From assembly GCA_022572885.1 (NCBI GenBank), contig JACZVC010000026.1, positions 1 through 41,565 on the forward strand: 41,565 nucleotides of DNA, read 5' to 3'. Below the pieces are notes generated by a model that was not told where the DNA came from, made no database searches, and saw nothing but the letters and a program-made list of their open reading frames with translations. Origin of the DNA: Pseudomonadota bacterium. GTDB lineage: Bacteria > Pseudomonadota > Gammaproteobacteria > Steroidobacterales > MnTg04. The translations under genes were made by a program, and so were the position numbers. Positions within the stretch are counted from its first letter, which is position 1, and every line of letters starts with the position of its first letter. Shown here one piece after another: positions 33,353 to 41,565 of the stretch.

Positions 33353-35838
33353 CAGAACGATCCTCCGATAGCCAGCGTGAAAAATGTTGCGTACTCCCGT
33401 TCGCCATCATAGACATTGCGAGTGCGTTGCACTCCGAATTGCAGGCTCAGGCCTGCATGGACCTCGAGGTTGGCCAGATAATGGAGAGAGCCGATCGGTC
33501 CGGTGCCAAAAGAGTCTTGTTGGTGGTAGCCGAAGCCGATGTTGAACTGCTGGGTGAACGCGAATTCATAACGCCGATAAGTGCGCCATTCATTAATCGC
33601 GGTGACCAGGACCGAGCTGTTGCGACGCGGATTGAAATAGACAACATTTTGCGCGCTACCCTTTGCCGCGAAAACCTCCGCATTCAGGTCAAGTTTGTAA
33701 ACAGGCCTGGTAACCACGCGCTGGCTCAGCTGCCCCAACCAGCTTTGCCGCTTGTTGCCGTCGCTGAGCTTTTGTTGCTCAGCGGATATTGAAAATTGTC
33801 GCGACTCGCTCGCACGATATCCAAGCTGCAGACCAATCCGGTCTGCGTTCACGCCAACCCGGTGACCGCGCAACGGCACTATGCCGCTTTGTGTCTCCCA
33901 CAAGGCGGCCAGAGACCATGAATCACTGGCGACCCACTCCAGGCTGCCGCTGACACCCAACTCGCCGCCGCCGCCGCCTCGATCGGTGTTTAGCTCCAGA
34001 TTGCCCAGCCAGTCAGCGCCTCGATACTCGAGGCCCGCGCCTATACGGCGGCGCGTCGAATCGCCCTCAGGGAAATCGGCGAAGGCGTCGGTAGTATGGA
34101 TAAAGGGCCGCCAGCGGTAGGCAACCGGCTTGACAAAGAAATAGCCGTCTACGCGGTATTGCCGGCTGCCGAACTGGACGCCGGAACTATCGCCATAGCT
34201 TGCATCGATGTTGTATTTATACTCGTTGTGACGCTCCCACCTCTGCCGGAGTCGCATCACGTCCTGCCTGCGGGCCGTGTCGACGACGAGCTTGCCGATT
34301 TTGTTGTCTGCAAGCTCGTATCGGCGCCGATCCAGCAAGGCATGCGCGTAACCGACATCCGCCGCGGTCAATTCCGGCTCCACGGACAACACCTGCCGAT
34401 ACTCGAACAGGGCACGGTCGGTCCAGCCGCGTCGGCGATAAACAGTAGCCAGTTCGTGCCGCAAGTCCGTGTTATGCGGCGCCTTTGACAACAGGCCTTC
34501 GAAACGAGCCTGGGATTGGGGCAATTGATCGGCGAAAGCGAGCGACAGACCGGCCGTGATCTCAGCCTGCATGCGTCGCGGATTGCTCTTGAAAACACGT
34601 GAACCGGGTACCTGCCGCCACACCGGCTGGCTTTGCCGCAGTTTTTCAGCGAGATCCATTGCCTGCCGATGCTGTTCCAGGTCGACATAGACATAGAACA
34701 AATCATGGTTCAGTGCGAAGCTGTCCGGCTCCTGCTGCAGAGCCCTCAGCAACAATTCCTGCGCTTTTTCCGGTTGCCTGAGGTACAAGTACGCGCCAGC
34801 CGCGGCAGCCAGAACGTATGGCGGAGTTTCGTCGGCCCCGGCAACAAGTTGTTCAAACTCGGACACTGCTTCGCTCATTCGCTGCCGGGATTGTAGCGCC
34901 GCAATGCGATCGAAACGGGTGGTTTGCTGCACGGAAACGTTGCGGGCGAACTTGCGCCGGGTTCCCGCAAGCTGGTTCAGCACCTTGTCTAACGGGTATC
35001 CGGCCTGCGATTTGCCGGTTGCCGTCTGATTTGCCCAGCGTATCTGCACAGCTCCCCAGTCTGTGTGGAGTTGCCCGAGTTCATCCTCGGTGAGGATGCC
35101 GGGATGGGCGTATGCGATTTCCAGGGCCTGCACCGGCAAGAGAAGACGCTGCATTGCCAGAATCTTGCCGCGTAGTGCACTGCGATGATCCGGCTCATTC
35201 GCCAGGATTTCGTCATAGGCGACAATCGCCTGGACGAAGTCACCGCTACCGCGAAAGACATAGGCCTTGGCCAACAACACGCGTGACCGGTTCCGGTCGT
35301 CGACCACGACAGAACCGAGTACCCGCAAAGCTTGTTTGCGCTGGCCCAGGTCCGCATAGGTCATTGCCAGGCCGAGGTGGCTTTCCAGGCTGCCGGGTGC
35401 GCGGGAAATCGCGAGTTCGTACCAGCCGATGGCCTGTTCGAAATCGCCGATGTTGCGCAACGACTTGGCCAGTGTTTCCACAACTTCCACCGGGGCGGTC
35501 TCGGCGTCCAGCCGCTCGGCCAACTGCATAAGCTTCGAATCCCGCTCGGCCCAACCGAGGACGATCAACAGATCATGAAAGGCATCGGTATTGCCGGGAT
35601 CGCGCTCAAGCAACCGCTCGAGTATGTCGATGGCCACGGCGTAATCCCCGGAGCGTGCACTTTGGACCGCCTGGCTCCGCAGCTGCTCGTGCGATTCAGC
35701 AGGTCGCGCATTCTGGGTGCGATCCTGCGGCAGCACAGTGGCGCCGTCCACGGAATTTGCGCTGACACCAAGCGCCGGGAGTATACACAACACCGATGGC
35801 AGAAAAACGGCTGCCTTTAGAAAAGCTATCAACTTCAT
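33352..35838 (-). CDS. pgaA: PgaA, outer-membrane exporter of poly-beta-1,6-GlcNAc
   Basis: An 828-residue protein with a signal peptide (about 1-27, ending near GVSANS). The N-terminal two thirds are TPR-like helical repeats (for example GDYAVAIDILERLLERDPGN, FEQAIGWYELAISRAPGSLE, PEKAQELLLRALQQEPDS). The C-terminal part (about 540-828) is rich in alternating aromatic strands typical of the export beta-barrel and ends in FTLAIGGSF. It passes the deacetylated polymer across the outer membrane. As the first gene of the operon it faces a 465-base upstream region that probably holds the main promoter. Confidence 0.9.
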   Translation of the reverse strand: MKLIAFLKAAVFLPSVLCILPALGVSANSVDGATVLPQDRTQNARPAESHEQLRSQAVQSARSGDYAVAIDILERLLERDPGNTDAFHDLLIVLGWAERDSKLMQLAERLDAETAPVEVVETLAKSLRNIGDFEQAIGWYELAISRAPGSLESHLGLAMTYADLGQRKQALRVLGSVVVDDRNRSRVLLAKAYVFRGSGDFVQAIVAYDEILANEPDHRSALRGKILAMQRLLLPVQALEIAYAHPGILTEDELGQLHTDWGAVQIRWANQTATGKSQAGYPLDKVLNQLAGTRRKFARNVSVQQTTRFDRIAALQSRQRMSEAVSEFEQLVAGADETPPYVLAAAAGAYLYLRQPEKAQELLLRALQQEPDSFALNHDLFYVYVDLEQHRQAMDLAEKLRQSQPVWRQVPGSRVFKSNPRRMQAEITAGLSLAFADQLPQSQARFEGLLSKAPHNTDLRHELATVYRRRGWTDRALFEYRQVLSVEPELTAADVGYAHALLDRRRYELADNKIGKLVVDTARRQDVMRLRQRWERHNEYKYNIDASYGDSSGVQFGSRQYRVDGYFFVKPVAYRWRPFIHTTDAFADFPEGDSTRRRIGAGLEYRGADWLGNLELNTDRGGGGGELGVSGSLEWVASDSWSLAALWETQSGIVPLRGHRVGVNADRIGLQLGYRASESRQFSISAEQQKLSDGNKRQSWLGQLSQRVVTRPVYKLDLNAEVFAAKGSAQNVVYFNPRRNSSVLVTAINEWRTYRRYEFAFTQQFNIGFGYHQQDSFGTGPIGSLHYLANLEVHAGLSLQFGVQRTRNVYDGEREYATFFTLAIGGSF

Positions 35839-36303
35839 AGGCTAAACCGATGCTCCCGTGGACCCCGTTTCGACCGGTGCTGGCTATCCTTGGTCATGAA
35901 TCAAGGCCCTGTTATCGTGGCTAAAAATCGCCCGTCACCGGGTTCCGGGCTCCAGGTTACAATTCGACCAAAATGCAAAATCGCCAAATTAAGTTAAATA
36001 CTAGCGGGACACCCTGTAGCGGGCCGCGACAGGCCTCTCATTTCCGGGTATTCGAGTGCGCAATATCAAGGAGTTATTCGGTATTGAACGGCAGTCGGCC
36101 AGGCGCTTCCGTCCTGTATTATGTTAAATTCCATTCGCTGAACGATTAAAAAAGGCCGGGGGAAAAGCCCGTCCTGCAGTGTAAATGGCGCGGTTCAGGC
36201 AGGGACAAGTAATAACCGGCCACGTACAATTAATCGCTTATCATCTGCATTCGCCCGGTGATTGCCGACATCAGAACCGAACTATATTTTCCAGGCTGGA
36301 TCA
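35839..36303. other. Divergent intergenic region before pgaA, no gene seen
   Basis: No credible reading frame lies here. It separates pgaA (leftward) from a methyltransferase-like gene (rightward). It contains an AT-rich segment (35965-36003), a 21-bp imperfect palindrome (36013-36033) and a purine-rich stretch (36147-36165). I could not assign a convincing promoter pair, and a c-di-GMP riboswitch was considered but its consensus does not fit. Confidence 0.6.
36013..36033. promoter_or_regulatory. Imperfect 21-bp palindrome upstream of pgaA
   Basis: CCTGT-A-GCGG-G-CCGC-G-ACAGG: 9 of 10 base pairs match around a single centre base. It could be a regulator site for pgaA or for the divergent gene, or an RNA hairpin (8-bp stem with one mismatch, GGGCC loop). 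No T-run follows on either strand, so it is not a terminator. Confidence 0.4.
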
Positions 36304-37272
36304 ATGACTGTTAAACAAAGACTGCATCATCTATACAAGGAACTTACCCATGGCGCCGCTGGTTCGCAATCGGCGCTGACAAGGAATTTTGACAACGTTG
36401 CCGCCATGGAAAATGCGCGAGCGATGCAGGCGCAACACTATGCCGACCTCAATTACCCGAACAAAAAACAGTTTCTGGCATTCCCCTCCTACACTTGTAT
36501 GGTTGATTTTGCCGAGCAACGAGGATGCAGGAAAGTACTGGAAATCGGCGCAGGCTTGTCCACCGCCGTATGGGCGAGTTTCGCAAAGAGATCCGGCGCA
36601 GAGGTGTGCACCGTCGACGCGAGCTTTGCGCGGATGCGATCGTATTTCAAGGATACCCGCCATGAAGAGGCTGTTTCCAGCCACGTAAAGCTTGTCGAAG
36701 GCACGACGATACATTGCGACGACCTCGTTGATTTCTATGCAGACGAACCAAAACAAGCGTACGGCGGCATCGATGTTGAATCTCTGACCCATCACCTTCA
36801 CTTGTTTCAAAATCAGAATTGTTCGATCAAACGCTGGCACAAGGTCAACAAGATCGCCGGTCGCTGGGATTGGTCCGCACGCGATCTGATGACGACAGAA
36901 TCCTCGCTGTCGCTGCCGCGCCGGTTGCTCGACTTGTTTTCCTCGGGCAAAAATTTCGATAACGAGATCACGTTCTTGCAGGACATGGATTCTCAAGATA
37001 AAGGCAGCGTCATCGACAAGTTAATCGCCAATGGCGCCAATTGGGATTTCATTTTTTTCGACTCGGGTGAATTGGCATCGATGATCGAGTGGCCAATGCT
37101 GAAAGACAATATTGCCATCGGCGGCTACGCAGCCTTCCACGATATTTACTTTCCCAAGTCCCTCAAGAATATTGTTCCCTGTGCAGCGATACTGGCGGAC
37201 CCGGATTGGGAAATGGCGTTTTGCGACGACAGCACCAAGCAGGGTTTGCTGATCGCGCAGCGGCTACGCTGA
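36304..37272 (+). CDS. Class I SAM methyltransferase-like protein
   Basis: A 322-residue protein from the ATG at 36304; an upstream TTG at 36262 is in frame but weaker. After a helical N-terminus, motif I appears as VLEIGAGLSTAVWASFA and an acidic strand end as VCTVDAS, typical of a Rossmann methyltransferase. A later strand WDFIFFDSGELAS and FHDIYFPKSLKN complete the core, with a large insertion in between (about 130-230). The substrate is unknown. No signal peptide or membrane helix is seen. It is divergent from pgaA. Confidence 0.7.
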   Translation: MTVKQRLHHLYKELTHGAAGSQSALTRNFDNVAAMENARAMQAQHYADLNYPNKKQFLAFPSYTCMVDFAEQRGCRKVLEIGAGLSTAVWASFAKRSGAEVCTVDASFARMRSYFKDTRHEEAVSSHVKLVEGTTIHCDDLVDFYADEPKQAYGGIDVESLTHHLHLFQNQNCSIKRWHKVNKIAGRWDWSARDLMTTESSLSLPRRLLDLFSSGKNFDNEITFLQDMDSQDKGSVIDKLIANGANWDFIFFDSGELASMIEWPMLKDNIAIGGYAAFHDIYFPKSLKNIVPCAAILADPDWEMAFCDDSTKQGLLIAQRLR

Positions 37273-37279
37273 GGCTGCC

Positions 37280-37513
37280 TTGAAAAACTGGCCACTCGAA
37301 AACAAGGTTGCCGCCTGCGCCCTTTCCCTGGGAATGGCGATCGCTCCGTTTGCCACTTCCTTTGCCGACCTTGAGAATTTTTGTGAACGCCATGGCGGTA
37401 CAGTGCGAGGAGAGATTGTTGAGCAAGCCGGCGCAACCAATGTGTTCAATATCTATACTGAAGCGGGCGCCGGGTTTGCCGATCATGTTGAGGCTCAAAA
37501 CGCAGCAAGATGA
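37280..37513 (+). CDS. Possible small exported protein
   Basis: A 77-residue frame starting at TTG, 8 bases after the methyltransferase-like gene. It opens with a convincing signal peptide (VAACALSLGMAIAPFATSFA, cleavage before DLENF) and a short mature part with one Cys (ENFCERHGGTVRGEIVEQAG). The start codon is rare and the ribosome site weak, so the gene is uncertain. It could also be a truncated remnant. Confidence 0.35.
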   Translation: MKNWPLENKVAACALSLGMAIAPFATSFADLENFCERHGGTVRGEIVEQAGATNVFNIYTEAGAGFADHVEAQNAAR

Positions 37514-37551
37514 TTTCAAGTTTGGCTTGCTTCGCGAGACTTGCGGCTCGC

Positions 37552-37959
37552 TCAACCACCGTCAGGGTTGATCGGCCGGAGAAACTCACCAATAGTTTTG
37601 TGAGACTCCAATGGGTGCCTTAGTCGCCGTTGAAGGTCTATTTCGTAGCGGTTCCGCCGCCCAATCTTCTTGATTATCAAGACACCGGCCTCGGCCAGTC
37701 TGGTCAATATTCTTGGTACCGCACGCTCGGTTATACCTACTCGAATGGCTATTTCTCGCGTCGTTGGTTGGGGCATTTGTGTAAGGCAAACAAGCATATG
37801 CGCGTTGTTGCTGAAAAAAGACCAATTGCCGTGGCTGTTGCTGGCGTTATCCGTGTTCCCCGTGGCGCGAGCATGTCTTACGACATATAGTACGCGACAC
37901 AAAAATTGTATATCATGGCATCGTACCTGCGCACAAAACTCGATGTCATACGGAGGCAA
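37552..37959 (-). CDS. Winged-helix (MarR/ArsR-like) transcriptional regulator
   Basis: The conserved part is residues about 44-135: a helix with NWSFFSNNAHMLVCLTQMPQ, the recognition helix TTREIAIRVGITERAVPRIL, a wing with GVLIIKKIGRRNRYEIDL, and a tail RHPLESHKTIGEFLRPI. This matches a common family of small winged-helix regulators in actinobacteria and proteobacteria. The first 40 or so residues from the TTG at 37959 are unlike family members, and no good start codon is seen nearer the domain, so the N-terminus is uncertain. It lies divergent from a small membrane-protein gene. Confidence 0.7.
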   Translation of the reverse strand: MPPYDIEFCAQVRCHDIQFLCRVLYVVRHARATGNTDNASNSHGNWSFFSNNAHMLVCLTQMPQPTTREIAIRVGITERAVPRILTRLAEAGVLIIKKIGRRNRYEIDLQRRLRHPLESHKTIGEFLRPINPDGG

Positions 37960-37964
37960 CGCGG

Positions 37965-38177
37965 ATGCAGCAGTTCGGACACATCCTTTTTATTTTGGGA
38001 ATCCTTATCGCGTTTGGAACGGGCATGGACATTCATCACCCATGGCTGCCAATCAGTCTGGCATTGTTTGGTATTTTCGTCGGTGGAGCCTTGCTGGTTG
38101 TCGCGCTGCGGTCGCTTTTCCGGTACCGCTTTGGCCACCCTATGGAAATCGCGGGAATAAAGTACGGGAAGCTCTGA
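37965..38177 (+). CDS. Small two-helix membrane protein
   Basis: A 70-residue protein with a GGAGG ribosome site 8 bases before its ATG. Two hydrophobic helices (IILFILGILIAFGTG-like at about 6-21 and LPISLALFGIFVGGALLVVALRSL at about 28-50) are joined by a short polar loop (MDIHHPW), with a basic C-terminus. I do not recognise it. It is divergent from the winged-helix gene and 126 bases before nhaD. Confidence 0.62.
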   Translation: MQQFGHILFILGILIAFGTGMDIHHPWLPISLALFGIFVGGALLVVALRSLFRYRFGHPMEIAGIKYGKL

Positions 38178-38303
38178 TCTATTCATGAACTCGTATCTTG
38201 CGCCCTGATAATATTCCACCTGATAGCCTAAAAAATTGTTCGTTAATTCATTGACCTGGCACCCGAGGCAGAGCCAGTTCGCGGAGTTCTAAAGGAAATC
38301 AAA

Positions 38304-39776
38304 ATGAAAGTATCCGTCATGCCCACTCGTAAAATTCGTGCTGTCAGGCGCTCGCGGCCGATTGTTCTGCTCCTGACGGGCCTTGCGTGTGCGCTGCTTC
38401 CCGGCAGCGTGTTGGCGGCAGGTACTGCTGGCACCCTGAAGCTGGTGGAGAACTGGGTCGGAATCTCCGCGCTGATATTGTTTGCGGTTGCGTATGTCTT
38501 CGTTGTGATAGAGGAATTCACGCAGCTGAAGAAGTCCAAACCGGTATTGCTCGCCGCCGGATTTATCTGGGCGCTGGTCGGTTATGAGTATGCGAGTCAC
38601 GGCCTGGTTCACGCGGCTGAAACTGCCGTGAGGGTCTTCCTGATTGAATTTACGGAATTGTTCTTGTTTCTGCTGGTCGCGATGACGTACGTCAACGCGA
38701 TGAGCGAGCGAAACATATTTGAGTCTCTGCGAGCCTGGCTGATCAATCAAGGGTACGGGTACCGGCGCTTGTTCTGGACCACAGGACTTATCACTTTCTT
38801 TCTGTCGCCAATAATTGATAATTTGACGGCCGCCCTGGTGATGTGTGCCGTCGCCCTCGCCGTCGGCAAAGATAATCGACGTTTTGCCGCACTGAGTTGT
38901 ATCAATATCGTGGTAGCTGCCAATGCCGGGGGAGCGTTTAGCCCGTTCGGTGATATTACGACGTTGATGGTATGGCAAAGCGGGCTGGTCGAATTCCAGG
39001 CCTTTTTTGCACTCGCCATACCCTCCGTGGTGAACTACCTTGTGCCAGCGACGATCATGTCTTTCGCCGTTTCGCACGAAGTACCAAAAATCGATGATTC
39101 CGATGCTGTCGAGATGAAGCGCGGTGCAAAAACCATCATATTCTTGTTCGCTTGTACGATAGTAACCGCAGTGTCTTTCCATAATTTCCTGCACCTGCCG
39201 CCATTCCTCGGCATGATGTTGGGTCTCGGTTATCTAAAAATGTTCGGCTACTACCTGCAAAGAACGCATGTTAGGGCAACGGCCGATCAAGCCGGCTATG
39301 GCGTTATAGGCGATATTCAGCCATTCGATAGCTATCGGGAACTCGCCCGGGCGGAGTGGGATACGCTGATGTTTTTCTTTGGCGTTATCATGTGCGTCGG
39401 CGGTCTGGGTTTTATCGGCTATCTCGATCTGGTGTCGCAGTTTATGTACCTGGAACTCGGCCCGACCACGGCGAACATTTTGGTCGGCTTCTTCTCAGCG
39501 ATCATCGACAATATACCGGTCATGGTTGCAGTCCTGCAGATGAACCCAATAATGGATCTCAACCAGTGGCTCCTGGTCACTCTGACCGCCGGTGTCGGTG
39601 GCAGCATGTTATCGATTGGATCTGCCGCCGGCGTCGCGCTAATGGGACAGGCTCGTGGCATCTATACTTTCTTTGGCCACCTCAAGTGGGCGCCCGCCAT
39701 TTTGCTCGGTTACGCGCTCAGTGTTTGGGTGCATTTGCTGGTCAACACTCGCTTCGTTGGCGTTGCGGTGAATTAG
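38304..39776 (+). CDS. nhaD: NhaD-type sodium/proton antiporter
   Basis: A 490-residue ion-transporter-superfamily protein with an N-terminal signal-like segment (to about 39, SVLAAG) and about 11-13 helices. Family blocks: FTELFLFLLVAMTYVNAMSE, LITFFLSPIIDNLTAALVM, AANAGGAFSPFGDITTLMVW and, in the second half, FFSAIIDNIPVMVAVLQM, GVGGSMLSIGSAAGVALMG. The Asp-Asn pairs (IIDN) in the two halves are typical of the inverted-repeat ion sites. It exports Na+ (or Li+) for H+ under alkaline or saline conditions. An AAGGAAA stretch precedes the ATG. Confidence 0.9.
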   Translation: MKVSVMPTRKIRAVRRSRPIVLLLTGLACALLPGSVLAAGTAGTLKLVENWVGISALILFAVAYVFVVIEEFTQLKKSKPVLLAAGFIWALVGYEYASHGLVHAAETAVRVFLIEFTELFLFLLVAMTYVNAMSERNIFESLRAWLINQGYGYRRLFWTTGLITFFLSPIIDNLTAALVMCAVALAVGKDNRRFAALSCINIVVAANAGGAFSPFGDITTLMVWQSGLVEFQAFFALAIPSVVNYLVPATIMSFAVSHEVPKIDDSDAVEMKRGAKTIIFLFACTIVTAVSFHNFLHLPPFLGMMLGLGYLKMFGYYLQRTHVRATADQAGYGVIGDIQPFDSYRELARAEWDTLMFFFGVIMCVGGLGFIGYLDLVSQFMYLELGPTTANILVGFFSAIIDNIPVMVAVLQMNPIMDLNQWLLVTLTAGVGGSMLSIGSAAGVALMGQARGIYTFFGHLKWAPAILLGYALSVWVHLLVNTRFVGVAVN

Positions 39777-39926
39777 AGCCTGGGTGAACTGACCCAATAG
39801 CCAATAAAGAATCAGCGAATCGGGGTAATGGGCGGTCGCACTCCGGGACAATGGCGTTAATACATGTGCCCTCGAGAAATCGGACTGCTATGATTACGCA
39901 TCCTCCAGATACGGAAAACTCGGCGA

Positions 39927-41510
39927 ATGGCAGAAAATTCCCTGGTTCGGTTCTACCATGAATTAAGACGCCGCAAGGTGATTCGCGTAGCGATCGTTTA
40001 CGCGTTCGTCGCGTGGCTGCTGATCGAAGTCGCTTCCGTCGTTTTCCCGGGACTCCTGTTGCCCGACTGGACCGTTCGACTCGTCATCGCGCTCGCAATC
40101 ATCGGCTTTCCGATCGCCCTGGTAATGGCCTGGGCCATCGAACTAACGCCCGACGGCATCAAAGGCGATTCAGGAGTCTCCGAACAGGCCGCTGAAGTGA
40201 TTGCCACGAAATCCACAGCAGAAAGTGAAGACGACCAGCGTCGTTCGATCGCCGTGCTGCCATTCCTGAACCTCAGCAACGATCCGGAAAACGAGTATTT
40301 CAGTGACGGGATGGCCGAGGAATTGCTCAATCTTTTGTGCAAGCTGCCACAGCTCACGGTTGCCTCGAGAACGTCTTCATTTTGCTTTAAAGGGAAGGAC
40401 GTCGACCTCAGTACGGTTGCGGAAAAGCTCGGCGTGGATGTGATCCTCGAAGGCAGTGTCCGGCGCTCCGGCGATCGGGTCAGGATCACTGGCCAACTCA
40501 TCGACGGAAAATCCGACAGACACCTCTGGTCGGAAACCTATGATCGCGAACTGAAGGACATTTTCGCCGTCCAGGATGAGATTGCGCACCATATCGTGGA
40601 AGCGCTGGAAATCAAGTTGACGCCGACTCAGCAACGCTCGATTCAAAAGAAGGCCACGACGGGCAACATGGATGCATACGATTTCTATCTTCGCGGCCGT
40701 TATTTCTTTGAACGCAAAGAACTCGACTACGCACAACAGATGTTCGAGAAGGCCATCGAGCAGGACCCTGAGTTTGCACTTGCCTGGGCTGGAGCTGCGG
40801 AATGCCACGCCTGGAACTGTATGTGGTTTAAAAAAACGCCGGAAAGTCTACAAGCAGCAAAGGAATGCAGTCTTAAAGCACTGCAACTCGCACCGGACCT
40901 GGCCGAAGCACATGCGTGCCGCGGTTTGGCTTTGTCGACGAACGGCAAATATACTGAAGCCGAGGTTGAGTACCAGTCCGCAATTAAACTCGATCCACGG
41001 CTGTTCGAAGGCTATTATTACGCTGGCAGGGCCTATTTCGCACAAGGGAAATTCCGCGAAGCGGCCGACATGTTTGCAAAAGCAGGAGCCGTTCGCCCTG
41101 ACGACGTTGCAGCTGCAACATTACGAAGTACATCGCTGCGAACGGTAGGGACAGAAGAAGAAAAACAGGACGCGGCCGAGCATTCTGTAGAGGTTGCCGA
41201 GCAATATCTGGTGTTGAATCCCGACGATGCAATCGCCATGTCTCGTGGCGCCAATGGTTTGATTTATAGCGGTAACATCGACAAAGGTATCGAATGGGCC
41301 GAACGCGCGTATGCGATCAACCCGAGCGCCTGCGGATACAATACAGCCTGCTCGCTCATATTGGCAGGAAAGACAGAGCGCGCTCTGAATCTCCTTGAAG
41401 AACACACACGAAAAAGCAACGTCCATATCGATTGGCTAGAGCAGGACAGCGACTGGGACACTGTCCGGGATCATCCGCGATTCAAGGCAATTCTGAAAAG
41501 TCTGTCCTGA
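39927..41510 (+). CDS. TolB-like/TPR membrane protein (paralogue of the gene at 26214)
   Basis: A 527-residue protein. The N-terminus (FYHELRRRKVIRVAIVYAFV) closely resembles that of the 26214 gene and leads into membrane helices (about 16-35 and 45-70). A TolB/FlgO-like domain (about 108-240, RRSIAVLPFLNLSNDPENEYF, GMAEELLNLLCKL, GVDVILEGSVRRSGDRV, DEIAHHIVEALEIKLTP) and TPR repeats (about 250-500, YAQQMFEKAIEQDPEFALAW, EAEVEYQSAIKLDPRLFEG) follow. Between helix and TolB domain lies a short charged linker. No enzyme motif is seen. The rest of the window (41511-41565) holds no gene. Confidence 0.82.
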   Translation: MAENSLVRFYHELRRRKVIRVAIVYAFVAWLLIEVASVVFPGLLLPDWTVRLVIALAIIGFPIALVMAWAIELTPDGIKGDSGVSEQAAEVIATKSTAESEDDQRRSIAVLPFLNLSNDPENEYFSDGMAEELLNLLCKLPQLTVASRTSSFCFKGKDVDLSTVAEKLGVDVILEGSVRRSGDRVRITGQLIDGKSDRHLWSETYDRELKDIFAVQDEIAHHIVEALEIKLTPTQQRSIQKKATTGNMDAYDFYLRGRYFFERKELDYAQQMFEKAIEQDPEFALAWAGAAECHAWNCMWFKKTPESLQAAKECSLKALQLAPDLAEAHACRGLALSTNGKYTEAEVEYQSAIKLDPRLFEGYYYAGRAYFAQGKFREAADMFAKAGAVRPDDVAAATLRSTSLRTVGTEEEKQDAAEHSVEVAEQYLVLNPDDAIAMSRGANGLIYSGNIDKGIEWAERAYAINPSACGYNTACSLILAGKTERALNLLEEHTRKSNVHIDWLEQDSDWDTVRDHPRFKAILKSLS

Positions 41511-41533
41511 GCAAACTTGACGACCAGTCTGTT

Positions 41534-41546
41534 TGTCGACTCGACA
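41534..41546. promoter_or_regulatory. TGTCGA-C-TCGACA palindrome
   Basis: A perfect 13-bp palindrome 24 bases after the stop codon of the TolB/TPR gene, made of the same TGTCGA half-sites as the fic array. No T-run follows. It may be a site for the same regulator or a chance match. Confidence 0.25.
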
Positions 41547-41565
41547 GATCCAAATGACAACACGC

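Noticed and set aside
36147-36220. Possible c-di-GMP riboswitch before the gene at 36304
   Set aside because: Purine-rich and GC hairpin segments are present but the conserved GEMM core and tetraloop-receptor parts are not.
41511-41565. Terminator after the last gene
   Set aside because: The dyad there has a one-base centre and no following T-run.

Overview
The window looks like chromosomal DNA of a GC-rich, respiring Gram-negative bacterium, most likely a free-living, possibly marine, gammaproteobacterium. The basis is the gene families: alternative complex III, PgaABCD, NhaD, a PA2778/PA2779-type pair, DUF4426 and DUF6941 proteins, and TolB-like/TPR membrane proteins. I cannot fix the genus. 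There are no rRNA or tRNA genes, no CRISPR array, no insertion sequence and no phage genes that I can recognise.

Layout. (1) 1-2238, minus strand: an ECF sigma factor, its overlapping membrane anti-sigma factor, then a membrane-anchored protein made almost entirely of a 9-residue repeat (27-bp tandem DNA repeat, about 22 units) that runs off the left edge. (2) 2334-4502, minus: a partner-switching module (STAS antagonist, HATPase kinase, GAF-PP2C phosphatase). (3) 4566-5066: a DUF4426 lipoprotein. (4) 5120-12339, minus: a compact alternative complex III operon, actA-B1-B2-C-D-E-F, with ActB split into two genes. A DUF6941 gene precedes it, and a divergent di-haem cytochrome c gene (12974-13606) could encode its electron acceptor. 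(5) 13644-16909: an SEC-C/prolyl-4-hydroxylase protein, a Fic-family AMPylator with a C-terminal winged helix, and two orphan small genes. The fic upstream region holds a regular array of TGTCGA/ATCGACA boxes placed at exact multiples of 10 bp, in two diverged 70-bp units, around a good sigma70-like promoter. (6) 17196-25280: gamma-glutamyltransferase, an FG-GAP lipoprotein, a membrane protein, an S41 peptidase lipoprotein, and the PA2779/PA2778-like pair. (7) 25372-29012: a methyltransferase reading frame broken by two in-frame TAG codons, a TolB/TPR membrane protein and a Vgb-like beta-propeller. (8) 29056-35838, minus: pgaABCD (poly-beta-1,6-N-acetylglucosamine synthesis and export), followed by a DUF5666 remnant and a 65-residue membrane protein. 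(9) 36304-41510: a methyltransferase-like protein, small ORFs, a winged-helix regulator, NhaD, and a second TolB/TPR paralogue.

How the parts fit. Respiration (complex III replacement plus cytochrome c), surface polysaccharide (pga), envelope stress sensing (ECF sigma and partner switching) and sodium/proton exchange (NhaD) give the picture of a surface-associated aerobe in a variable, saline setting; this is inference. The signals least explained by known families are the helically phased operator array before the Fic gene, the ECF-linked 9-residue repeat protein, and the methyltransferase with two amber codons.
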